Source: Actinomycetota bacterium (GTDB taxonomy: Bacteria > Actinomycetota > Humimicrobiia > Humimicrobiales > Humimicrobiaceae). Taken from it: a stretch of DNA of 5,201 nucleotides. Numbering within the stretch: the first letter of the stretch is position 1; each line of letters opens with the position of its first letter. A program made the translations under genes and the position numbers. The stretch is taken from contig JADHVM010000084.1 of assembly GCA_016783985.1 (NCBI GenBank), positions 1 to 5,201 on the forward strand, in the 5' to 3' direction. The notes beneath the pieces were generated by a model. It was not told the DNA's origin, did no database searches, and worked only from the letters and a program-made list of their open reading frames with translations. Shown here one piece after another: positions 1-4,860 of this stretch.

Positions 1-141
1 ATCGATTATTTTTTCTGCTAATTCACTATTCATTTCCACCAATGCTTCTATGGAATCATGTACTGATTGTTGCGCTAAACTTCCCATTGATATTACATCT
101 TCAGTTATTTCATTTAATTGTTCGTGAAATGTTTTTCTCAT
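1..141 (-). CDS. phoU: PhoU, phosphate transport regulator (N-terminal 47 residues, cut by window edge)
   Basis: Read on the minus strand from the ATG at 139-141, the frame is open to the window edge and begins MRKTFHEQLNEITEDVISMG. It then continues with helical, acidic sequence ending LAEKIID. The 'M-R-x-x-F-x-x-x-L-x-x-(I/L)' opening followed by 'MGxLAxxSVxxSIEAL' is the usual start of PhoU, whose three-helix repeats bind metal clusters and restrain both the Pst transporter and the Pho sensor kinase. The start is supported by a TGAGG ribosome binding site at 149-153 with a 7-bp spacer. It lies downstream of pstA in the same direction, as expected for a pst operon, but 152 bp away and without pstB in between. 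Only the first helices are visible, so the metal-binding E/DxxxD motifs cannot be checked. The family call is confident. Confidence 0.85.
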   Translation of the reverse strand, partial: MRKTFHEQLNEITEDVISMGSLAQQSVHDSIEALVEMNSELAEKIID

Positions 142-191
142 GATATTGCCTCAAAATTTTTATTTAATTTATATAATGCTTAAATTGTATC

Positions 192-260
192 ATTATAATA
201 TTTGTATTATTTTATGTAATTCTATCACTATTTTATAGATTATATTTCGTTATTGTTCAA
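192..260 (-). promoter_or_regulatory. Candidate phoU promoter(s) in the pstA-phoU gap
   Basis: Two sigma-A-like pairs can be read toward phoU. The better one is TTGAAC (255-260) and TATAAA (232-237) with a 17-bp spacer. The second is TTACAT (214-219) and TATAAT (192-197) with a 16-bp spacer. Either would give phoU its own transcript. The region is so AT-rich that chance matches to -10 boxes are common, so this rests mainly on the spacing and on the 152-bp gap. No TTAACA repeat series is present here, so phoU does not appear to have its own Pho box. No hairpin terminator is visible after pstA. Confidence 0.4.
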
Positions 261-293
261 TTATCATTTTATAAATCATTCTATTAATTAGTA

Positions 294-1142
294 TTAATTA
301 ATTCTTCTAAGTCGGGATCTTGTTCTAAAAAATGTACCAATAATTGCAAAAAATAAAATCAATATTAAAAGTACAAGGGCAGTTCCCCATTGCATATCTT
401 CAGGTACATCTGTAATTTGAGTTGCAAGAACATACAGGTGATAAGGAAGTGCCATTACCTGGCTAAATATAGAGTTTGGAAGATTTGGCTGTGAAAATGC
501 AGCTACTGTAAAAATAATTGGTGCTGTTTCACCCGCAGCTCTGCCAATGCCTATTAGAGTACCTGTTATTATTCCAGGAAGTGCCTGCGGCAGGGTAACT
601 TTTATTATTGTCTGCCATTTGGTTGCACCCAGAGCCAGGGAAGCATGCCTGTAGGAATCCGGAACACTTTTAAGAGCTTCTTCAGTTGTAGTGATGATAA
701 CTGGTAAAATAAGAAAAGCCAGTGTTAAGGATCCTGCAAGAATTGATCTTCCAAATTTTAAAAACAATACAAAAAAACCTAATCCAAATAAACCATATAC
801 AACTGAAGGAACACCTGACATATTAACAATTGAAAGCCTTATAATCCTTGTAAGCTTTGTTTTTCTTGCATATTCATTTAAATAAATAGCAGAAAGTATT
901 CCAATAGGCATTGAAAAAATAAGTGTTCCAATAATTAAATATAATGTTCCTAAGATTACTGGAAATATTCCACCTTCTCTCATCCCTGCCTTTGGACTCT
1001 GAGATATGAATTCCCAGCTCAGTGCGCTGCTTCCTTTAATAATTAAGTAAAATATTATTCCAAGAACGAAAGATACTACTATAAGTGTTGAAATAAGCAG
1101 TAAAACATAAAAGAATTTTTCTATAAAATACCTTTTTTTCAT
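294..1142 (-). CDS. pstA: Phosphate ABC transporter permease PstA
   Basis: A 282-residue inner-membrane subunit of the PstSCAB phosphate importer. It pairs with PstC to form the channel and docks onto PstB. Hydrophobic segments fall near residues 11-35, 60-88, 107-129, 136-156, 191-216 and 252-272, giving the six-helix topology of this family. The cytoplasmic EAA loop that contacts the ATPase is clear at about 168-190 (ASLALGATKWQTIIKVTLPQ), followed by GIGRAAGETAPI at 198-209, a PstA signature. The conserved SGVPSVVYGLFG lies at 109-120. Length is normal. The ATG at 1140-1142 is 12 bp after the pstC stop and is preceded by an in-frame TAG, so no earlier start exists. No Shine-Dalgarno sequence is visible, so translation may depend on coupling to pstC. 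It is followed by phoU, not pstB. Confidence 0.96.
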   Translation of the reverse strand: MKKRYFIEKFFYVLLLISTLIVVSFVLGIIFYLIIKGSSALSWEFISQSPKAGMREGGIFPVILGTLYLIIGTLIFSMPIGILSAIYLNEYARKTKLTRIIRLSIVNMSGVPSVVYGLFGLGFFVLFLKFGRSILAGSLTLAFLILPVIITTTEEALKSVPDSYRHASLALGATKWQTIIKVTLPQALPGIITGTLIGIGRAAGETAPIIFTVAAFSQPNLPNSIFSQVMALPYHLYVLATQITDVPEDMQWGTALVLLILILFFAIIGTFFRTRSRLRRIN

Positions 1143-1154
1143 ATTATTTAACTA

Positions 1155-2042
1155 TTAAGTGTTTTTTATTCTATTTATAAATCTATCAGCTATTAAATTA
1201 ATTAAAAATGTTATTATGAATAGTATTAAGCCAATTGCAAACAAAGCTGAGAAGTGGAGTCCTCCCTGAGCAGTCTCACCCATCTCAGCGGCAATTGTTG
1301 CAGTTATTGTTCTTACGGGTTGAAGCCATGAAAAGACTATTCTTGGTGAATTACCAGTAATCATCAATACTGTCATTGTTTCACCAACTACTCTGCCAAG
1401 TCCCAACATTGTTGCAGCAAAAATACCTGATGATGCTGCAGGTACAACAGTTTTAATCGTTGTTTCCCACTTTGTAGCTCCCAATGCTATTGAAGCATTT
1501 CTAAATTTATTTGGCACTGCATTTATTGCATCTTCAGAAATTGATATTATTGTTGGCAGACTCATAAAAGCAAGCATTATTGATCCAGTAAGTGCAGTTA
1601 GACCAATATTTAGATTAAAAACATTTTTTATAATTGGGGCCATAACTTTTATGCCAATAAAACCAATAACAACAGAAGGAATTGTAGCCAGTACTTCAAT
1701 TATAGGTTTTATTGTTTCCCTGACTGGTCTTGGGGCAAGTTCTCCTATATAAATGGCACTGCCAACTCCTAGGGGGATTGCTATTATTATTGCTCCAAAT
1801 GTTATCAGTAATGAGCCTGTAAGCAGGGGAACAAAACCAAATTTTTCCAGAACAGTTGGCGACCATTTTGTTCCAGTTAAAAATTCAAAAAATGGATAGG
1901 TAATAAAAAATTTAATAGAATTATATACTAAAAATGCAAGTATTAGACCAAGTACAATTATTGAAAGAATTCCACTTAAAAATACTAATTTAGTAATTAA
2001 AAACTTTTTAAATTGCCTAAATTTTTTTCTGAAATTTCTCAT
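1155..2042 (-). CDS. pstC: Phosphate ABC transporter permease PstC
   Basis: A 295-residue membrane permease and partner of PstA in the phosphate importer. The first 19 residues are strongly basic (MRNFRKKFRQFKKFLITK), as expected of a cytoplasmic N-terminus under the positive-inside rule. Six hydrophobic stretches follow near residues 20-42, 72-98, 113-137, 146-168, 206-228 and 263-288. Family hallmarks are ATIPSVVIGFIG (119-130), the EAA loop ASIALGATKWETTIKTVVP (183-201) and GLGRVVGETM (214-223). The PstC-type periplasmic loop after helix 1 (EFLTGTKWSPT) distinguishes it from PstA. The start is the ATG at 2040-2042. A TAA stop lies immediately upstream in frame, so it cannot begin earlier. 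No ribosome binding site lies at normal distance; the nearest purine run (AAAAAAGG) is about 26 bases upstream. Confidence 0.96.
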   Translation of the reverse strand: MRNFRKKFRQFKKFLITKLVFLSGILSIIVLGLILAFLVYNSIKFFITYPFFEFLTGTKWSPTVLEKFGFVPLLTGSLLITFGAIIIAIPLGVGSAIYIGELAPRPVRETIKPIIEVLATIPSVVIGFIGIKVMAPIIKNVFNLNIGLTALTGSIMLAFMSLPTIISISEDAINAVPNKFRNASIALGATKWETTIKTVVPAASSGIFAATMLGLGRVVGETMTVLMITGNSPRIVFSWLQPVRTITATIAAEMGETAQGGLHFSALFAIGLILFIITFLINLIADRFINRIKNT

Positions 2043-2099
2043 TTATAGTATTTTATAAAAATATTTACCTTTTTTCTATTTTTATAATTATTAAAAGTT

Positions 2100-2147
2100 A
2101 CAATAAGCCATATTTTCTTTAATCGAGTATTAATATAGCCACATTGT
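2100..2147 (-). repeat. Imperfect inverted repeat between pstS and pstC
   Basis: The 117-bp gap between the pstS stop and pstC contains arms at 2132-2147 and 2100-2114. On the transcript the outer part pairs ACAATG with its complement. An inner ATATT/AATAT stem follows after mismatches and a bulged U, around a loop of about 18 bases. There is no T-tract, so it is not a standard terminator. In pst operons an intercistronic structure after pstS commonly keeps the binding-protein message more abundant than the permease message. That role is inference here, because the stem is weak. Confidence 0.3.
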
Positions 2148-2159
2148 ATTTTACTACTA

Positions 2160-3110
2160 TTATTTAGAAACTGGCACAAATCCTTCTCTAAGTCCTATCA
2201 ATTGACCTTCCTCGCTAAGGACAAAATCTAAATATGCTTGTGCAATTTCAGATAGATCCTTATTGGGGCTGTAAACATACAAACCTCTTGAAATGGGGTA
2301 TGAACCATCTTTTACAGTTTCAATTGATGGTGTCACGCCTTCAATTTTTACAACTTTTAATAAATCATCAAGGTAACCCAAACCTATATACCCAATTGTA
2401 TTGTCGTTATCTTTAACCTGATTTACAATATCAGCATTTGATTGAAGTCTTAATGCCATTACTGAGTAATCATTTTTCTTAAGTGTTTTACCTAATTGAA
2501 CAACAGATTCTAAGAAATATTCCCCTGTTCCAGAACTTGAATCTCTGGCAATTAAAACTATCTCCAAGTCTTCTCCGCCAACTTCGCTCCAATTAGTAAT
2601 CTCACCTGTATACATTTTTGACAACTGCTTGATTGTTAGCTCATTTACAGAGACATTTTTACTTATAATTACTGCAATACCATCATACAGAACTGTATAT
2701 TCTTGAACGTCCAGTCCTGCAGTTTTAGCTTCTTCTTTTTCTTTGTCCTTTATCTGTCTTGATGTGCTTGCCAAATTATTAATTCTGTTTATCATATCTG
2801 CTATGCCTCCACCTGATCCTCCACCATTAATAATTATTGTGCCTCCATATTCTTCCATAAATGCAGCAGCCCATGCTTCAGAAACCTGGAGTAGGGTAGT
2901 AGAACCTGATAGAATTAATTCATGGCCGTCAAATTTTTTCCCTGACGCTTCTTGTGTTTTTGAGCTGTCACTGGAAGATTCCCCGGTTGTTCCAGATACA
3001 TCGGATTTTGAGCAACCTGAGAAAACCACACTTCCCAGAAGTAAAATTGCTACAGCAAAGCTTAAGATTAGCAGTACTTTACATCTTTTTCTATTGGCTG
3101 TTTTGGTCAT
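2160..3110 (-). CDS. pstS: Phosphate ABC transporter substrate-binding lipoprotein PstS
   Basis: A 316-residue extracytoplasmic phosphate-binding protein that delivers phosphate to PstC/PstA. The start is taken at the ATG at 3108-3110, because AAGGAGAG lies 8 bp upstream; the longer frame from 3164 would place this ribosome binding site inside coding sequence. The product has a basic n-region, a hydrophobic core at residues 11-30 and a lipobox ending FSGC with the acylated Cys at 33. A Ser/Gly/Thr-rich tether (34-58) follows. Phosphate-binding features are LSGSTTLLQV (67-76), NGGGSGGGI (95-103), STSRQIKDKE (115-124), YDGIAVIISKN (142-152), YTGEITNWSEVGG (167-179) and RDSSSGTGEYF (189-199). 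The last contains the Ser/Gly/Thr loop of the binding site. Length is normal. It is the first gene of the operon, with a PhoP box 81 bp upstream. Confidence 0.96.
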   Translation of the reverse strand: MTKTANRKRCKVLLILSFAVAILLLGSVVFSGCSKSDVSGTTGESSSDSSKTQEASGKKFDGHELILSGSTTLLQVSEAWAAAFMEEYGGTIIINGGGSGGGIADMINRINNLASTSRQIKDKEKEEAKTAGLDVQEYTVLYDGIAVIISKNVSVNELTIKQLSKMYTGEITNWSEVGGEDLEIVLIARDSSSGTGEYFLESVVQLGKTLKKNDYSVMALRLQSNADIVNQVKDNDNTIGYIGLGYLDDLLKVVKIEGVTPSIETVKDGSYPISRGLYVYSPNKDLSEIAQAYLDFVLSEEGQLIGLREGFVPVSK

Positions 3111-3118
3111 CTTATTAT

Positions 3119-3126
3119 CTCTCCTT
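3119..3126 (-). promoter_or_regulatory. Ribosome binding site that decides the pstS start
   Basis: On the minus strand AAGGAGAG sits 8 bases before the ATG at 3108-3110. A second GAAGG lies just upstream of it. This favours the internal methionine over the in-frame ATG at 3162-3164, which has no purine-rich sequence in front of it and would add an 18-residue leader before the signal peptide. Confidence 0.85.
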
Positions 3127-3164
3127 CCTTCTAAAAATTTGCTTTTTAAATAATAATTGGACAT

Positions 3165-3229
3165 AGTCTATCAGATTTTTAGAAAGGTTATGTTAAGTAA
3201 AAATTAAAAATTTCTTAAAAAAATGTTAA
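3165..3229 (-). promoter_or_regulatory. PhoP box (four hexamer repeats) and candidate pstS promoter
   Basis: On the minus strand, reading toward pstS, four hexamers occur with exact 11-bp periodicity: TTAACA (3224-3229), TTAAGA (3213-3218), TTAATT (3202-3207) and TTAACA (3191-3196). Each pair is separated by 5 bp. This is the architecture of the PhoP/PhoB-type activator site in Bacillota, where direct repeats of TT(A/C/T)A(C/T)A at 5-bp spacing bind response-regulator dimers on one face of the helix. Downstream, TAGACT (3165-3170) is a candidate -10 element about 20 bp from the last repeat. An alternative -10 lies nearer, around the TCTAAAAAT at about 3175-3183. No good -35 is present, as expected for an activator-dependent promoter. 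The predicted outcome is induction of pst under phosphate limitation. Confidence 0.75.
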
Positions 3230-3237
3230 ATTTAGGA

Positions 3238-3342
3238 CTATTTATCTTCTTCTATATTACTAGTTAACTTATATCCATATCCGTATACTGTTTTAATAAA
3301 CTTATTGCCAAAATCCATGTAAGACATTTTATCTCTTATATC
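3238..3342 (-). pseudogene. C-terminal remnant of an OmpR/PhoB-family response regulator
   Basis: A 34-codon stretch ending at the TAG at 3238-3240 starts DIRDKMSYMDFGNKFIKTVY and continues GYGYKL before a short hydrophilic tail. This matches the end of the winged-helix DNA-binding domain of OmpR-type regulators: the end of the recognition helix (xxIRDKM/L), a short wing turn, then (F/Y)IKTVxGxGYKL and the stop. Upstream in frame is a TAG at 3343-3345, and no receiver domain or HTH is found in any frame before the AbrB locus. It is therefore a fragment and not a gene. It lies directly upstream of the PhoP box and pstS, where phoP/phoB-type regulators are often encoded, so it may be what is left of the local Pho regulator. 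That identity is inference; the domain-tail match is seen directly. Confidence 0.65.
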
Positions 3343-3409
3343 CTATTGTTTTTATTAAATTCTATATCTTAAATTATTATATTAAAGTATTATAAATGAT
3401 ATCAATTAA

Positions 3410-3418
3410 ATTATAGCA
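3410..3418 (-). promoter_or_regulatory. Candidate extended -10 promoter upstream of the regulator remnant
   Basis: The minus strand reads TGCTATAAT, a perfect -10 hexamer (3410-3415) with the TG of an extended -10 element. No convincing -35 is present (ATAAAT at 17 bp). It points toward the response-regulator fragment and pstS, about 300 bp upstream of the pstS start. It could give a basal, phosphate-independent level of pst transcription or be a relic of the lost gene's promoter. Confidence 0.35.
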
Positions 3419-3434
3419 CAATTATTTTTTACAT

Positions 3435-3536
3435 TTATATTACTATTGAAGTTCTAGAAATATATCCTTTATAAACTTCAACAGTGAACTCATCTTGTAT
3501 TCCATCGTGGGTCTCTACGATTCTTTCTCTAATCAT
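3435..3536 (-). pseudogene. 33-codon ORF, probable N-terminal remnant of a SAM-dependent methyltransferase
   Basis: The frame opens at the ATG at 3534-3536, five bases after the AbrB stop, with MIRERIVETHDGIQDEFTVE. After VY it reads KGYISRTSIVI and stops. From memory of the family, small AbrB-type regulators of clostridia and some archaea are followed by a class I methyltransferase that begins with a similar 'TxDGIQGExxVxxYD' stretch. This ORF keeps about 22 residues of it and lacks the SAM-binding glycine loop and everything after. The KGYI following VY resembles a slightly later part of the same N-terminus, which would fit a small internal deletion plus loss of the rest. No good ribosome binding site is visible, so coupling to the AbrB gene would be needed. 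It could instead be a genuine small ORF of unknown function. I did not verify the homology. Confidence 0.45.
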
Positions 3537-3541
3537 TTTTA

Positions 3542-3778
3542 TTATTCAGTATCTTCTTCATCAAGGTTTTCCAAACCACCAAACATTTTCATTATGAAAC
3601 TATTCATAATATCTGCTTTGACTAATGCTATCCCCCTTTTTCTTCTCCCAAGTACAATTAAGCTATCACCAGGCTTTATATTAAATTGCTCCCTTGCTTC
3701 CTTTGGGATAACTATTTGTCCTCTCTCACCAACCTTTACTGTTCCGTATATGTGTTTGCCTCTTTTATGTTTCATCAT
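3542..3778 (-). CDS. AbrB/SpoVT-family transcriptional regulator (SpoVT_AbrB swapped-hairpin domain)
   Basis: A 78-residue DNA-binding protein. Residues 11-55 form the AbrB/MazE swapped-hairpin barrel: YGTVKVGERGQIVIPKEARE has the canonical 'RGQIVIPKEAR' strand-helix, followed by FNIKPGDSLIVLG and a last strand GIALVKADI. The C-terminal 23 residues form a hydrophobic helix (IMNSFIMKMFGGL) and an acidic tail, probably for dimer packing. Such proteins bind AT-rich DNA as dimers or tetramers and often repress their own genes. The start is at the first of two adjacent ATGs, with AAAGGAG (3786-3792) 7 bp upstream. It has its own consensus promoter and a direct repeat in its leader. There is no nearby toxin gene, so the antitoxin branch of the fold is less likely. 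The actual target is unknown; the adjacent 3' ORF suggests an ancestral regulator-methyltransferase pair. Confidence 0.88.
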   Translation of the reverse strand: MMKHKRGKHIYGTVKVGERGQIVIPKEAREQFNIKPGDSLIVLGRRKRGIALVKADIMNSFIMKMFGGLENLDEEDTE

Positions 3779-3795
3779 TTTTATTCTCCTTTACT

Positions 3796-3824
3796 TATAT
3801 TTCATATAAATCATATATTTCATA
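3796..3824. repeat. 11-bp direct repeat in the AbrB leader, possible operator
   Basis: TATATTTCATA occurs exactly at 3796-3806 and 3814-3824, with an 18-bp start-to-start distance. It lies between the -10 element and the ribosome binding site of the AbrB-family gene, covering the likely transcription start. AbrB-type proteins bind AT-rich repeats and autoregulate, so this is a reasonable autorepression site. In such AT-rich sequence an exact 11-mer repeated 18 bp apart is suggestive, not proof. Confidence 0.4.
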
Positions 3825-3827
3825 CTT

Positions 3828-3855
3828 ATTATATATAAATGAATTGTCATGTCAA
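3828..3855 (-). promoter_or_regulatory. Consensus sigma-A promoter of the AbrB-family gene
   Basis: On the minus strand a perfect TTGACA (3850-3855) is followed, after 16 bp, by a perfect TATAAT (3828-3833). The predicted transcription start is about 3821, giving a leader of about 43 bases with the AAAGGAG ribosome binding site. This is the strongest housekeeping promoter in the window. No terminator is visible between here and pstS, so read-through into the pst operon is possible. Confidence 0.8.
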
Positions 3856-4106
3856 GAGAAAAATTAAAAAAATTAAATGGATGACTTATAGCGCTCGTGT
3901 ACTATCGCTTACATAGGCAATTTGCTGGATGTTATTTATGCAGGTTTCTGGTGCAGGCTCTCTATTTATTACAAGCTACAAGCTGGAGAAAGTCGAAATT
4001 AGCAAGAAGATCATAAGAATGTAATTGCTCTATAATCACAATCAATTAGTTAAGTTAAAACCGACTAATAAGAGGCATTTGCTTTTCTTTCTAAAAGAGA
4101 TTTCAA
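3856..4106. other. Intergenic region with a GC-richer island of unknown origin
   Basis: This stretch lies between the AbrB promoter and the lipoprotein gene and holds no recognisable gene. Positions 3891-3990 contain 43 G+C in 100 bases, against an AT-rich background on both sides. On the plus strand a broken frame runs from the ATG at 3881 (MTYSARVLSLT, stop at 3914-3916) and continues after the stop to 4024 (ending with TSYKLEKVEISKKIIRM). On the minus strand another open stretch ends YVSDSTRAL. None is convincing as a protein. A tandem 7-bp repeat ACAAGCT lies at 3971-3984, and TGCAGG occurs twice near 3939-3957. It may be a decayed gene or a piece of a mobile or repeated element. No rho-independent terminator was found for the lipoprotein gene. 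Confidence 0.4.
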
Positions 4107-4661
4107 TTAATAAACAATAAAATATAATGATTTGGCGATATCTCTTATATATCTTTTATCAGCCTGTAGCATAAAGTAATGTTGTCTTTCATCTGCTATT
4201 CTTACAATCTGGGGATACTTTATAATAAAGCATGCCTGATTATTCATTTCTACTGATTGGTCAGGTGATGGAAAAATAAATACAAATTCATTGTTATTAA
4301 TTGTTTCTTCTTTAATTTTAGGATTGCTTCCGTACAGATTCAATTCATTATGCGCCTCATTGGATGCAATTTCTTCTATTGGTAGATCCTCTTCTATAAT
4401 AGCACTCATTTGGAAAAAACCATCTTTTCCTTTATATCTTGTTGGTTCTCCTTCAATGATATAATCTGTTTTAACTGCTTTCCAATTCTCAGGGTATTCT
4501 ATGGTTATCATGTATAAAAAATTATCTATTCTTGTTGTTTTAAATTTTTTACAGCCTGTTAGACAGATAGCTGATACTACAAGTATTATTATTGAAAATA
4601 GAATCAAAAAAATAATGCTATATCTTTTTATTTTATTACTCTTTCTATTTATTATTTCCAT
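4107..4661 (-). CDS. Small lipoprotein of unknown function
   Basis: A 184-residue predicted lipoprotein. The basic n-region (NRKSNKIKRY) and a long hydrophobic core at 15-35 end in the lipobox LTGC, with the acylated Cys at 37. The mature part is an alpha/beta domain. It has a short strand (FLYMITIEYPENWK, 48-61), a YKGKDGFFQMSAI segment (76-88), a helix (PIEEIASNEAHNEL), YGSNPKIKEE (110-119), then IFPSPDQSVEMNNQACFIIKYP (129-150) and a final LQADKRYIRDIAKSL helix. The 'KDGFFQxSAI ... YGSNPxI ... PSxDQxxEMxNQA' pattern recalls a conserved uncharacterised domain of Bacillota lipoproteins and some larger membrane-anchored proteins; this is memory, not a search. The start is fixed by an in-frame TAA just upstream, but no Shine-Dalgarno sequence is visible. 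It appears monocistronic and is divergent from the aldo/keto reductase. No function can be assigned. Confidence 0.85.
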   Translation of the reverse strand: MEIINRKSNKIKRYSIIFLILFSIIILVVSAICLTGCKKFKTTRIDNFLYMITIEYPENWKAVKTDYIIEGEPTRYKGKDGFFQMSAIIEEDLPIEEIASNEAHNELNLYGSNPKIKEETINNNEFVFIFPSPDQSVEMNNQACFIIKYPQIVRIADERQHYFMLQADKRYIRDIAKSLYFIVY

Positions 4662-4720
4662 TTTATTTTATTAGTTAATTAATAATAAATATTACTGATA
4701 CATTTGTTTTTTTGCACTTG

Positions 4721-4729
4721 ATTATAGCA
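4721..4729 (-). promoter_or_regulatory. Candidate extended -10 promoter of the lipoprotein gene
   Basis: The minus strand reads TGCTATAAT, an extended -10 with a perfect hexamer (4721-4726), 60 bp upstream of the lipoprotein ATG. The -35 region is a T-run without a good match. The same nine bases occur at 3410-3418. Position and direction fit the lipoprotein gene, which lacks another candidate. Confidence 0.45.
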
Positions 4730-4738
4730 TATTTAATT

Positions 4739-4816
4739 AGGAAAAAATTTGATATCGCAATTCCCCAGGCAGGTTTATATCTGGTTGAAATAATAGAAGT
4801 CAAAGAGATTGCCTAA
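4739..4816 (+). pseudogene. Possible 3' remnant of truA (tRNA pseudouridine synthase A)
   Basis: A plus-strand reading frame without a start codon ends at the TAA at 4814-4816. Its last part reads RKKFDIAIPQAGLYLVEIIE, then VKEIA. It resembles the C-terminus of TruA, which ends in a pattern like 'RKKAGxTAPPQGLYLVxVxY': shared are the KK, the Pro before the turn, and GLYLVE with a following hydrophobic residue. The segment is also richer in G+C than its surroundings, as former coding sequence would be. Upstream in frame there is a stop at 4676-4678 and no TruA catalytic region, so it cannot be a working gene. The match is short and from memory; a chance open stretch or another protein family's tail remains possible. 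Confidence 0.35.
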
Positions 4817-4860
4817 AATAGACTAACTTTACATTCAAGCTAAATAATAGCTGTAGAGAG

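Noticed and set aside
283..300. Direct repeat ATTAATTA at the end of pstA, considered as a terminator or regulatory repeat
   Set aside because: It is low-complexity AT sequence overlapping the stop codon, with no stable hairpin or T-tract.
691..885. A 64-codon plus-strand frame inside pstA (and a similar 60-codon one in pstS at 2234-2416)
   Set aside because: Both are antisense shadows of conserved coding sequence, without recognisable motifs.
3111..3164. An 18-residue N-terminal extension of PstS from the in-frame ATG at 3162-3164
   Set aside because: The strong AAGGAGAG ribosome binding site lies within it, directly before the internal ATG at 3108-3110. The shorter product has a normal lipoprotein signal peptide.
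2743..3166. Plus-strand open frames of 136 and 70 codons opposite pstS
   Set aside because: They are antisense shadows of pstS with no family resemblance. The minus frame is unmistakably PstS.
3495..3809. A 104-codon plus-strand frame opposite the AbrB-family gene
   Set aside because: It covers the AbrB coding sequence, promoter leader and remnant in antisense and has no ribosome binding site. The minus-strand AbrB domain is clear.
4080..4106. A possible terminator after the lipoprotein gene (TCTTT/AAAGA stem near 4085-4097)
   Set aside because: Five A/T-rich pairs with a 3-base loop and no clear following T-tract are too weak.
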